From the NCBI RefSeq assembly GCF_010183535.1, contig NC_071332.1:20212001-20276000 (forward strand): a stretch of 64,000 nt of DNA, read 5' to 3'. Source of the stretch: Caenorhabditis remanei (taxonomy: Eukaryota > Nematoda > Chromadorea > Rhabditida > Rhabditidae). Positions 12,738-23,262 of this stretch are shown here, piece by piece (position 1 is the first letter of the stretch; every line of letters starts with the position of its first letter). A program made the position numbers and the translations under genes. The notes under the pieces were generated by a model. It did no database searches. It saw only the letters and a program-made list of their open reading frames with translations, and had not been told where the DNA came from.

Positions 12738-13255
12738 AAAATTGTGAGTTTGTGAGTTCCCAAAATTGTCTCAGCTTGCTGTGAAGTTTTTGGCCATTCC
12801 CTCTTCTTCGGTAGACAATGAACGTGCTTTCAGCGATGCTGGGAGAATCAATACAACCACATCGTGACATCTGCTGATTTGAAAATGGATTTTTTGGCTC
12901 GATAAACTTGTTTATTTTATTCGTTTATCTTTATTGGTGTACCATGTTTTATTTATTTGTTCATTTATTTTTATTTTGCTGTAAATTTTGGTGAAATTTT
13001 CTTTTGTTATTTAATATAGTTATCATTACTGTTTAAATATGAATTGTAATACATTATTTGAAATTGTTTGAATATTTGAGAAAAAAACTTCAAAGAATGC
13101 TCAAAGAAAAACATTTGAAAAATAATTTAAACATTTCCTTGACCACTCGAACAATTTCCAGACGATATCAACGGAATGTTAATTACAACTTCCAGTAAAG
13201 TTTTGTTCAAGAAAAGGCAAAACAATGTTTTGAATGTAAAACTTGCCATGCACCG
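12738..13255 (+). other. Helitron 3' non-coding region
   Basis: About 0.5 kb of AT-rich sequence between the transposase stop and the terminal hairpins. No gene recognised. Confidence 0.6.
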
Positions 13256-13260
13256 CGCAC

Positions 13261-13309
13261 GGGGCGAAGCCCCGTCATGCGGAGCCCGCCGGGAGGCGGG
13301 GGACGCTAG
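13261..13309 (+). terminator. Helitron 3' terminal hairpins and CTAG end
   Basis: Two GC-rich hairpins lie in otherwise AT-rich DNA: GGGGCGAAGCCCC at 13261-13273 and CCCGCCGGGAGGCGGG at 13285-13300. They are followed by GGACG and the terminal CTAG at 13306-13309. The second hairpin is in the position expected of the Helitron rolling-circle termination signal. Confidence 0.88.
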
Positions 13310-13907
13310 TCTGGAAAGTTATAAGAGCTCAAACTTTTTGAGTCGAAAAAATGGAGGAGGTGTCTGTAACTCACTGAAACATGGCCAGAATTGCCTGAAA
13401 AGTTGTGTGAGCATTAATCTAGCTCTGAATAACTGAAATCATGAATATTTTTGATTTTCGTCACCCAGACGTTTTTTACTATGGAGGGGGGTACGTTGAA
13501 ATGCATCAAATTTCGTCACTTTTTTGATCAGAACTCCTCTAGACAGTAGAATCTGGGGAAAGTCTTTATATTTTCAGATAGTTATCACTAATATGTATCT
13601 TACCATCATAAATTTACTTCGGACCACAGTACTTCGACCACCCGAAAAATCCAAAAAACATGAAAAAAATGAGAAATTTTTCAAAAAAGTGATTTTCTCT
13701 ATATGATGCAGGAGAGCTAGAAAAAAATAGTTATCTTATACAATGCACAAAATAAGGCTGGCAATCCATTTCTAAAAAGATTTTGATTCTATCTTTCGAA
13801 AGAAAAATTTTCATTTTTCAACTTCAATCGATCGTTTCGGTAGGTCAAAGGGGGCGGAGCCTAATCTGGTATGGTATAAAATTCTTAGAATTCCTAGGGT
13901 ACTAACA
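13310..13907. repeat. Outer right arm of the palindromic host element
   Basis: Reverse complement of 1-598 (both 598 bp). The element terminates ...GGTACTAACA at 13907, mirrored by TGTTAGTACC at base 1. The short open frame here is on the arm itself, recurs in the left arm, and has no recognisable product. Confidence 0.9.
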
Positions 13908-14620
13908 TGTCAAAAAATCAGTCAAAACGGATCACTTTGGTTCATGTGTAACATGACCTGTAGGCCTATGCTCGAGCCAGTCAGAGATTGTCTCTTAAGA
14001 ATGTTTGAGAACGCTCAAAACTGGACGAGAATGCTCCAGAATGTTCAAAAACTCTCGAAAATGCTCTGGAGCACTAATAAAAGCCAGAATGTTCTAGAAC
14101 TTTTGCCAGAATGTTCTAGAACTTTCTAGAATGCTCTAGAATGTTCCAAAACAAAACAGAATGCACAAAAACTTTCAAGAATGCTCCGCAGCCATTATGA
14201 AACCTTCAGAATGTTCTAGAATGCTCCAGAATGCTCAAGAAATTTCGAAAATGCTCTGGAGCACTTCTAAACGTTCCAGAATGTTCTAGAACGGTCTAGA
14301 AAGCTCTAGAATGCTCCAAAACCGACCAAAATGCTCAAAAACTTTTGAGAATGCTCTAGAGCGCTCCTGAACGCTGTAAGCTGTTCTAGAATATTTTGGA
14401 ATGTTCCAAAATGCACCAAAACGCTCCAAGGTGCACCAAAACGGGCCAAAATGCTCAAAATCTTTTGAGAATGCTCTAGAGCGCTTCAGAATGCTTCATA
14501 ATGCTCTAAAACGATCAACACGGGACCAGAATGCTCCAAAATGCTCTAGACTGGTATAGAGAACTCCTGAACGTTCTAACGCATTTCTGAACGCTTGAGA
14601 ATGTTCTAGAATGCTGAAAC
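13908..14620. repeat. GAATGCTC-type degenerate periodic array
   Basis: Roughly 700 bp made of 10-11-bp units such as AGAATGCTCC, AGAATGTTCT and AAAATGCTCA, all in one orientation. It lies in what would be intron 1 of lipase B, next to the palindromic element. No gene. Confidence 0.8.
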
Positions 14621-14624
14621 TCAC

Positions 14625-14794
14625 GATTTCAGACAAAACTGCGGGTCACTATTATGCACCGCCGCCACCAACTCAAACAGCACCCTCGCCTCCGTCTCAT
14701 TATAAATCCCATCGATTTCCGTGAAGATTGGAGTCACCACATCGAAAAGAGCAGCAAGGATTATCACCAATACGTTTATTTTGTAGATTTTCAT
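14625..14794 (-). pseudogene. First exon of a second class-3 lipase (lipase B); rest not in window
   Basis: ATG at 14794 opens a 56-codon exon. A hydrophobic signal-peptide-like start (NVLVIILAALFDVV) is followed by YNETEARVLFELVAA, closely matching lipase A (YNETEARMLLNLAAA). It ends in a good donor (TC|GTGAGT) in phase 2, the same phase as lipase A exon 1. The next 720 bp are periodic repeats, followed by the Helitron-bearing palindrome down to base 1. No lipase exons 2-6 are present, so they lie beyond the left edge behind a giant intron, or are lost. The ATG sits 190 bp downstream of the lipase A stop on the same strand, with a polyadenylation signal between, which would fit an operon-like tandem. 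I use pseudogene only because completeness cannot be shown. Confidence 0.6.
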
Positions 14795-14984
14795 CGAATT
14801 TATTTTGGAAAATAAATTTTTTCTTGGAAAATGCGCCTCATCAGTTTTTTTGCTTTTTTCCTGCCCCAGAAAGAAAGGAATCCAAGAAAATGTCGGAACA
14901 CGTTTATTGAATGATATCTTTTTTACTTTTTGACAGTTTGTACATGAATGAACGTGAGAAAATAAAAAATCAATAATTTTTAAA

Positions 14985-17197
14985 TCACACCGCCCGTCTT
15001 TTCCTTCCAAATACACTGCTAACCAGGGATAAGACTCCAGTCTTGGTTGGTGGTCCTTTGAATGTCATTGTGGGGTCACACCCACCTTTTCCAAAATCCG
15101 GAACCTGAAAAATTATCATTTGATATCAAATTTAACATATTTTGTCAAGTTTTTCTTACCTCCACCCCGAAATAGTTCCGATGATCCCACACGCCCAACG
15201 TCGTATCATCCAGATCCACTTTCGGCGCATTCGAACAACTAAAATCCTCATCTCTCGGCAGCCCCGTACAAATCATATACGGACTGCCCACTGTCATATT
15301 TCCCGGGTACCAAACTTCGAGAGCATGATGATAGCCACCGTTGGTACTCATCGGGTCGCACGGCATGGATCCGTCACTTCCGGCTGGTGGCGTATAGGAG
15401 AGATCTTTGACGCACGCGGGGAGGTGGGGAACAATGTCAATGGCATGGGTGACGCGGAAACTGGAATTGAAAATAAGCATTTTTGAGCATTCTAGAGCAT
15501 TCTAGAGCGTTCTGGAACATTCTGAAGCGTTCAAGAGTGTTCTTGGGCATTCTCTAAAGGTTTTATACATTCTGGTCCGTCTTGAAGCATTCTAGAACGT
15601 TCTAGAACATTCTGGAGTGTTCAATTGTGTTCTATAGCATTCTCGAGAGTTTTTGAACATTCTGGAGCATTCTGGTCCGTTTTAGAGCATCTTTAGAGTT
15701 TTTTTGAATCTTAAAAATAAGTTTCGGAGCATTATTGCCAAAAAAATTACACCAAAACTTTATTGAATCCGATAGAAAACTGCTAATTGTGTAATTTTTG
15801 TAAACTGTAGGAAAACTTTTTTTCTATGCGCCTTTAAACTACAGTAAGAATTTGCGCAATTTGCATTTTGGTGCATTCGGAAGCATTCTGGAACATTGTG
15901 GAGCATTCAAGAGCATTGTCAAATTTTCCAGCGCACTTTGAAGAACTTTGGAACATTTTGGAGTACTACGAAACTTTTTGGAGCATTTTGGAGCATTCTT
16001 GGGTTTTTTGAGCAACTTTTCACCGAGATTTACATTTTGGATTATTTTTCAGCTCATAATATTGCGGTTTAAGCAAATTACGAGTCAAGAATGCACCAGA
16101 ATGCACAAAAACTGTTGAGAATGCTCTACAACACTTTTGAACCTTCTAGAACGCTCCAAACCGGACCAAAATTCTCAAAAACTTTCAATAATGCTTCAGT
16201 GCGTTTCTGAACGCTCCAGAATGTTTCAGAACGCTCTAGAATGCACAAAAATGCTTGAAAATGCTCGAGAATGCTCAAAAATCATTCTCAAGCTATGATA
16301 AATAATTCTTAACCTATACAATACAATTTTCAAATTAATCCAGCTGAGTCATTGTCAACAATTCCTCCACACTATGCAAACAATTCCCCCTTTTTTTGAT
16401 TTTTTTTTTCAAATAACTGATACCACTCACCTATAGGGTACCAGCTGATCATAAGCATGCGAAAAATCCAAATTTCCAACTCTAGGCTCGCCGAACGTGA
16501 TAACTTTTATTTGGTGGCTTTGACGGAGTCCTAAATAAAACAAAAATAAAAATTCCAACCAAAAATTTAAAAAAAATTACCATCATGAACAATTCTGGGA
16601 GCCGCGAGACCTGCTAGGGCTCCTCCCAACGAGTGTCCTGTCACATATACATCATAATTCCGGTATTGGGGGATACTCAACGCGTCCTGGACGTATTGCC
16701 AAGTTTTTTCATGGCCAGACCGGAAATATGTGTTCACTAGACCCATCCCATAGAAATCCGCGCTAGGTTTCAGCGTAGTCCACCCTTCCAGCAGAAGTTG
16801 ACTCTGAAATAACTTTACGGTATGGTATACGGGTTACTGTAGGTAGTTACACTTGTTTTGGTGCCTCGAAAAACTACAGTAATTTGTTGCAAGACGTCTG
16901 ACACCACGATGTACCCTGCACACGGATTACCAATAAAATCACATCTAACAGAGAAGGTGGTGAGTAAGGTCTGGTTTTCCGCAGGTGTGAAGGTTCTGGA
17001 AAAAAAAATTGGAAATAATATCGAATTGGATTACTGTACCTCTGCAGACACGGTGTGGCATCCAGTGAGTATGCAGCGGCGGCTAGGTTGAGCAGCATTC
17101 GCGCCTCCGTCTCATTGTATTGCGCATCGTCCGGACCGAAAATTCCCTGGACACCCGTGACAAGTAATACCGAAAAAATTATACAAAATTTCAGCAT
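14985..17197 (-). CDS. Secreted class-3 (fungal-type) triacylglycerol lipase, lipase A, 348 aa
   Basis: Predicted secreted alpha/beta-hydrolase acting on acylglycerols. Exons (plus coordinates, transcribed right to left): 17040-17197, 16851-16995, 16581-16803, 16431-16530, 15160-15460, 14985-15104. Phases all join and give 348 aa. Signal peptide at residues 1-18 (MLKFCIIFSVLLVTGVQG), then YNETEAR. The oxyanion-side strand reads ITVVFRGTKTS. The nucleophile elbow is GHSLGG with Ser159. Next come FGEPRVGN, the acid in HAIDIVPH (Asp217), and the catalytic His in GGYHHALEVW (His253 or His254). The fold and triad are complete. Intron 4 (15461-16430) is 970 bp of periodic GAATGC repeats. An AATAAA on this strand at 14903-14908 follows the stop by about 80 bp. 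Confidence 0.9.
15487..16320. repeat. Periodic GCATTCTAGA/GAATGC blocks in lipase A intron 4
   Basis: The plus strand shows GAGCATTCTAGAGCATTCTA-type units to about 15670 and again at 15870-16020. It then switches to the complementary orientation (AGAATGCACCAGAATGC) at 16090-16280. This is the strand-switching arrangement seen in many introns of the window. Confidence 0.75.
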
Positions 17198-18153
17198 TTT
17201 TTTGGGGGGAAATCGGCCCGAAAATTACTAAATGACGGGAGTTGAGTGGGTATATTACCCCCGTTGAGGAGGGAGGGTATACAAATAGACACTTTGAGAG
17301 AGCAAATAGGATTAATGGATGGCAAATTCGTAGTTTTTGAAGGGGGGACTACACTGGGTTTTTGGGTTTTCTTGTTACTCTGGTTAGAGGTGTCAATAAT
17401 GACAAAAAATATGTTTTATAGTATGTTTTATAAGTATGTTTTATTCCCACTGGTCGCGGACTTTTAAATTCTTTCGTGAAAAAACATGCTGAAAAGGCTA
17501 AAAAGAGAAAAAATTACAGATATTCGAACATTTTCGAAAATAAGAAAATGTGTCTATTTTGAAGCAGGACCCGCAATTTTCGAATTTTTGAAATCAGGGT
17601 GCCAAGACGGTTTTTAACAAAATAAGAGAATATTTCCATAATTTTTAAGCCAAAAATCAGTGAAATCGGTTAGAATTGAAGAATGTTACGGACTTTCGAA
17701 AATTTTCGAATAATCACAAACGACCGTATCTCACTGAATTTCGTGTCAAAACCAATGAAACTTATGTTTTTGAAATCACCAAAAACAGAGCTTTCAAACA
17801 AGTATAATCATGCTAAGGTTTCAAAAATCTGAAAATTTCAGAATTTTTGGGTCCCAGAGGTCAAATTTTTGAAAATTTTAAAGTATGGCATGATTATACT
17901 CATTCGACGCGTTTTGGCGTGTTGATTTCAATTTTACAAGTTTTGAACCGTTATTCCGTAAAGTGTCCGAGTTATGATAACTTATCTATTTTCACTTTTT
18001 TCGATTATATTCGAAACTCTGTAACTTTCTCGTTTTTCATGATGTTTCATTTTCTAGCATTCTATTGCAGCCTGATATTTTCAAATGCCCCAAAATGCTT
18101 CACAGAAACGCAACTATAACTTTTATTCCTGAAATTCAATTTTTCTGAGAAAA
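17198..18153. other. Intergenic region upstream of lipase A with a CATGATTATACTCATT-family repeat
   Basis: The first 60-100 bp upstream of the lipase ATG include GGGTATATTACCC near 17249, a possible core promoter palindrome. From about 17560 to 17960 there is a copy of the dispersed family with CGAAAATTTTCGAA, CGTATCTCACTGAATTTCGT and CATGATTATACTCATTCGA. Short open frames here are in low-complexity DNA and are not called. Confidence 0.55.
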
Positions 18154-19730
18154 TCAAACAAATGAATGAGAACTACAAGCCACTGAATACACCACATCAT
18201 CTCTGGATTCTATAAGCTTCTTGGTGAATTGATTCCTCTTTTTCGTACTGTACCCGATACTGTACCCATCTGGACCAACGAATCGGTTGATAAGGCTCTC
18301 CATCTTCTCATTAATCGACGGATACAAAAAGAGCAAACACTCATAGCTCTTGAAATCCGGAATGTCCGTGATGACGTCGGCTAAAAGACGTGCGGCTACT
18401 TTTTCATTTTCAGCGTAGAACGGGGCAACAGACAAGCGGTTTAGATTAATGACTCGGATTGTACAGTACCCCACTATTTTATGGTTGGTGTTGTCAAAAG
18501 CGACCTGAAAAATGAAAAAAAGTTTATGAGGGGCTCCAAGCCTAGTATGCTCACCCTGGTATAAACCTGATCCTGCTCAAACCAAGTTCTCATAAGTTTC
18601 TTCCGATCTCTTGGACAAATAGTCAGGTCGTAGGCGTTTAGGAGGCTCTCATCAACATTTTTCCAGTTCTGAAAATTCAAAATTTGAAGATTTTCGCCTA
18701 GACCCCTCATAACCCACCTTGGTACAGTACTCCCCCGATAGTTCTGGAATTTTCACCATTTCTGGCCTCACATTTGCCCCATAATGCCAGTACGACGGCA
18801 TTTCCTTAAAACCAAAAACCTCTGCATACTTTTGGGACATGTTGAATGCTAAAATGCTGAATTTTTTTTCTAAATTAGTATGACCTAATTACCTGACACC
18901 AACACACAATTATCGTTGCCCACAATATCCATCATTTTCTGGAAAATCAGTTTTCCATGCCCTCGACCACGATATTTCTCGTTTGTGTAGAAAAGACCGA
19001 TGCCGTATAGTGGGGGACTGTTGGGTGCGTCCCAACGAGCCAAAGCACCTCCGGCAACGAAATTGTTGGAGGGGTCTGAATATTTTATTTTTTTCAAAAT
19101 GAGGGAATATTTCCTTAAATTTTACGCCTAAAATCAATGAAATCGGCTTAAATCTAAGAAAGTTACGGATTTTCGAAAAATTTCGAAAAATCAAAATTTC
19201 GAAATACTACCGTATCTCACTCAATTTCGTGTGAAGACCAATAACACCTATATTTTCAGAATTCCCAAAAATAGAACTTTCAAACAAGTATATTCATGCT
19301 TAGGTTAGAAAAATCTGAAAATTGCAGAATTTTGGGTCCCAGAGGTCAAAATTTTTGAAAATTTTAAAGTATGGCATGATTATACTCATTTGAATCGTTT
19401 TGACGTGCTGATTTCAAAAATGTAAAATTTATTCATTTTACTACAGTACCCACTGAGTTACGGTAGTTTTTTTAAACAAAAAACTTATATTTTCAAATCC
19501 TCCTAACTACCTTCATTTCCAACATTATCCCACATTTTCTATACCAAAAAATTCGAAATCTCCTCACCTTTCTCCTTATCCACTACCACTATAAACCAGT
19601 AACCATCGAATCCCTCCGAATAGTATTTGTAGTCATATGGCTGATGTGACCATCCGTGAGTTTCAGCGGCTTGTTGGATGAGTTGATCGAAAATCGGTTG
19701 GGAATCGGGTGGGTTGATCAGGAGCTCCAT
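18154..19730 (-). CDS. GNAT-type N-acetyltransferase, DUF1248-like, paralogue 1, 313 aa
   Basis: Predicted acetyl-CoA-dependent acyltransferase; substrate unknown. Exons: 19568-19730, 18893-19075, 18718-18848, 18555-18668, 18154-18504. Phases join to 313 aa. The acetyl-CoA loop is RGRGHG (Arg90-Gly95, fitting the GNAT R/QxxGxG/A rule) after GIGLFYTNEKY. Then follow KYAEVFGF and MPSYWH, the conserved block YDLTICPRDRK, and IVGYCTIRVINLNRLSVAPF. This N-terminal GNAT plus C-terminal half matches my recollection of the nematode GNAT/DUF1248 family. Exon 3 must use the TTTTAG acceptor at 18849: the first CAG leads to an in-frame stop. The gene is head-to-tail with paralogue 2 (20457-22407), with identical phases through exon 4. 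Intron 1 (19076-19567) holds a dispersed repeat copy. Intact. Confidence 0.85.
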
Positions 19731-20456
19731 ATGGATTCTAGATTCTGGAAGTAAAAAAAACTAAATTTCTGGTTTAAAAAAGTAGAAAAAAAGGTTAAAT
19801 AGAGTAGAAAACGTCATTGCGACCTCCTGACCGTGTATTGCGACGAAATGATAATTTTATGTGGGCATGATAAGAAAAATGATGTTTAGACACTGATAAA
19901 AATATATATTGGGTGGGGAAAAAGTACATCCGGACACACAGAAGTTGATGGGGACGCAGAAAATCAAAACGATGAGAATATATAGTGGAGGAGCGGGCAG
20001 CTGTTGCGTAATATTGCGGGACGTTGGGAAACTTTGTGGACATCTGGACAGACAGTTAGACAAATAGACAGAGAGAGGGAGATAGAGGAATAGAGACAAC
20101 ACCTGTCCACTGGGTGGATCATGGCTTTAAAACGACCGGAAATAAAAAATTAAAAAATAAGAATTTTGGTGTTGGTGACCTAGTTTGGGATTCTAGGCCA
20201 CGGCCACTGGGAAGGTTTATGCCTCAGTTTTGATGATTACTAATAATATATCTTGAAATCTTTCAGAAATCTAAAAATTTCGAAAATGAAATTGACCATC
20301 AAATTTTTGGGAATCTTTTGTGATTTTTTGATATGTTGTTACTGAATACCTTCTCTATGATTCTTGAAATTTTCATGCGGACATCTGGACGCACAGACGC
20401 ACAGACAGATGTATTATACAACAATTCATTCGGAAAACTCAAAAAAACACAAAAAA
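19731..20456. promoter_or_regulatory. Upstream region of GNAT paralogue 1 with GATA motifs
   Basis: Contains TGATAAG at about 19868 and TGATAA at about 19890, close to the element GCGACGAAATGATAATTTTA at about 19841. A very similar element, GCGACGAAATGCTTATCTTA, lies upstream of paralogue 2 near 22480. GATA-type sites of this kind drive intestinal genes in Caenorhabditis (ELT-2), so gut expression of both paralogues is an inference. The rest of the interval (20100-20456) holds no gene I can support. Confidence 0.45.
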
Positions 20457-22407
20457 TTACACAAATTGATGAGTACTGCAAGCCACGGAATACACGACGT
20501 CATCTCTGGATTCTAGAAGCTTCTTGGTGAATTGAACACGGAAATCCACTTTGATACTGTACCCATCTGCACCAACGAATCGATTGATCAGGCTGAAAAA
20601 GATTTTTGAAAAAAACTATTTTGTTATGACGGACCTCTCCATATTTTTATTGATCGCTGGGTACCAGAAAATCAGATTTTTAAACTTCTCGAAATCCGGA
20701 ATGTCCCTGATGACGTCGGCAAGAAGACGTGTCGCCACTTCCTCATTTTCAGCGTAGAACGGAGCAGCGCACAGGCGATTCAAGTTAACAACTCGGATAG
20801 TACAGTACCCCACTATTTTTTGGTTGGTGTTGTCAAAAGCGACCTGAAAAAATGAAAACAAGTTGATAAGGAGCTCCAAGCCTAGTATGCTCACCCTGGT
20901 ATAAACCTGATCCTGCTCAAACCAAATTCTCATAAGTTTCTTCCGATTTCTTGGACAAATAGTCAAGTCGTAGGCGTCTAGGAGGCTTTCGTCAACATTT
21001 TTCAAGTTCTGAAAATGTAAAATTTGAAGATTTTTCACTAGGAACCCACCTTGGTACAGTACTCCCCTGACAGTTCTGGAATTTTCACCTTCCCTGGCTG
21101 CACGTCTGCCTCCATATGCCAGTAAGATGGCATTTCTGTGAAGCCGAAGACATCTGCATACTTTTGGGACATGTCGACAGCTGGAATTATCATAATTAGA
21201 ATCAGAATGATCGAAATGATCGGAATGATCGAAAATGCTCCAGAATGCTCTAACAACGCACCTGCTGTCAACACACAATTCCCATCGCCCACAATATCCA
21301 TCATTCTCTGAAAAATCGGCTTTCCATGTCCTTGACCACGATATCTCTCGTTTGTGTAGAAAAGACCGATGGAGAAGAGAGGAGGACCGTTGGCGTCATC
21401 CCAACGGGCAAGACAGCCACCAGCTACGAAATTGCTAGAGGCGTCTGAAAATTTCAAGCTTTATTTTTCTCAAAATAAGCGATTGTTTCCATATATTTTA
21501 AGACAAAAATCAATGAAATCGGTTAGAATCGAAGAAAGTTATGGATTTTCGAAAATTCTCGAAAAATCTAAAAAACCGTAACCGACTGAATTTCGTGGCA
21601 AGACTAATGAAACCTATATTTTTAGAATTGGCTTTCGAACAAGTATAAACATGCCCAAGTTTGAAAAATCTGAAAATTTCATATTTTGAGTCCCAGGTCA
21701 AAATTTTTGGAAAATTAAAGTATGGCATGATTATACTCATTTGAATCGTTTTGACGTGCTGATATTGAGAATTTAGGTTGTCTAAAAAATTTTGCGTCCA
21801 TCGAGCTAAAAATCAAGTAAAAATGTTAAAAATTAAGTGAGATATCGATATTCGAAAATTTTCGAAAATTTTCGAAAATCTGAAATTCCTTCGAACTGCC
21901 GTACCTCACCCAGTTTCAGTTCAAAAGAGATAAAACCTATATTTTTAGAATCACCAGAAATAGAGCTTTCAAACAAGTATAGTCATGTCTAGGTTTGAAA
22001 AATCGGAAAATTTCAGAACTTTGGGCCCAAGAGGTCAAAACTTTTTAAAACATGGCATGATTATACTTATTCAAATCGTCTTGACGTGCTGATTTCAAAA
22101 ATGTAAAAATTATGACTTTTACTACAATACTCACTGAGTTACGGTAATTTTTTTTTTACGAAAAATCTTGAATTTTCAAGCCCTCCTAACTCCCTTAATT
22201 TCCAACATGATCTCACATTTTTTATACCAAAAAATTCCTCTTACCTTTCTCCTTATCCACCACTGCCACTAGCCAGTACCCATCAAAGTTCTCCGAATAG
22301 AACTTGTAATCATACGGTTGATGTGACCATCCGTGAGTTTCAGCGGACAGATTGATGAGTTGATTAAAGATTTGTTGAGAATCGGGTGAATTCACAACGA
22401 GTTCCAT
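20457..22407 (-). CDS. GNAT-type N-acetyltransferase, DUF1248-like, paralogue 2, 311 aa
   Basis: Tandem duplicate of the gene at 18154-19730. Exons: 22245-22407, 21262-21444, 21050-21180, 20895-21008, 20635-20843, 20457-20592; 311 aa. Lengths of exons 1-4 (163, 183, 131, 114 nt) are identical to paralogue 1. The acetyl-CoA loop is RGQGHG. The last exon of paralogue 1 is split here by a 42-nt intron (20593-20634) with a weak donor, GTCCGT. It is needed because reading through gives a stop after MERSVITK, while splicing restores LINRFVGADGYS...HQFV exactly where paralogue 1 reads LINRFVGPDGYS...HSFV. Intron 1 (21445-22244) contains two tandem copies of the CATGATTATACTC repeat family. Intact by this model. 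Confidence 0.83.
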
Positions 22408-23224
22408 AGTAAGAAAATGATAGAAATGAGAAAAAAAGACAAAAAATTTTCTATGAAATGACCTTCTGAGCGTCCTTTAGCGACGAAATGCTTATCTTAT
22501 CAGTCTCGATCAAACATACATCAAAGATGAGATTAGACACTCAGACAATGATCATTTTTGTTTGTAGAAGTGGTTTTTGTCCGTATGTCTGTGTGAAAAT
22601 AATGTTTTTTTGAGACAAAAATCATTGAAAAATAATGAAAAACTTGTTCACTTTCCTGAATAACGATTCAAAACTTATGAATTTAAAATCAGCACTTTAA
22701 GACGGTTCAAATAAGTATAATCAAGCCATACTTTAAAACTTTCAAAAATTTTGACCTCTGGGACTAAAAATTCTGAAATTTTCAGATTTTTCAAACCTCA
22801 GCATGATTATAGTTGTTTGAAAGCTTTGATTCTAAAAATATAGGTTTCATTGGTCTTGACACGAAATTCAGTGGGTTACGGTAGTTTTTCTAATTTTAGT
22901 TTTTTCGAAAGTTTTCGAAAATCCGTAACTTTCTTAGATTCTAACCGATTTTATTGATTTTTGACTTAAAATTTAAGGAAATATTTTTTATTTTGTGAAA
23001 AATAAAATTTGACATTTCCTGCTCATTTCGAGTCCTGCTTAAACTGTTTTAAATTATTCATAATACTTCACAGTACTTCAAAATGCACTTTTCGCATTCT
23101 TTAGCATTCTGGTGGATTCTGAACCATTTTTAATCATTTTCAACCTCTAAAATGCTCCAAATTGTTGTAAAATGCATCAAACACGTTTATTTGCAATATA
23201 TACAACAAAACTTAAAATGTTTCA
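22408..23224. promoter_or_regulatory. Upstream region of GNAT paralogue 2: GATA motif plus repeat
   Basis: GCGACGAAATG followed by CTTATCTTATCAGTC near 22480-22505 gives two overlapping GATA sites, conserved with the region upstream of paralogue 1. From about 22660 to 23010 is another copy of the dispersed CATACTTTAAA / CATGATTATAG family. Sequence to 23224 is AT-rich with a few periodic GCATTCT units. No gene seen. Confidence 0.45.
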
Positions 23225-23225
23225 A

Positions 23226-23262
<37 letters not shown>

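Larger units (their letters stand above)
862..13309 (+). mobile_element. Complete, apparently autonomous Helitron (12,448 bp)
   Basis: The element starts with TC at 862, right after host A861. It ends with CTAG at 13306-13309, right before host T13310. This is the Helitron signature: insertion between A and T, no target duplication, 5' TC and 3' CTRR. A GC hairpin (CCCGCC/GGCGGG, 13285-13300) lies 5 nt upstream of CTAG, the usual place. The insertion breaks a host palindrome whose arm continues on both sides (799-861 and 13310 onward), so both ends are fixed independently. Inside is a single long spliced gene with HUH Rep and Pif1-type helicase motifs and no frame break. Termini and gene both look intact, so the copy may be young or active; activity itself is an inference. 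Confidence 0.93.

Noticed and set aside
594..13314. Helitron inserted at the exact centre of a perfect palindrome (end at 598)
   Set aside because: Arm similarity at first seems to stop at 598/13310, but the arm continues inverted at about 795-861. The Helitron therefore starts at 862 and sits in one arm, not at the centre.
13908..14620. CRISPR-like array
   Set aside because: Repeats are degenerate 10-11-mers without constant repeats and unique spacers, and the DNA is eukaryotic.
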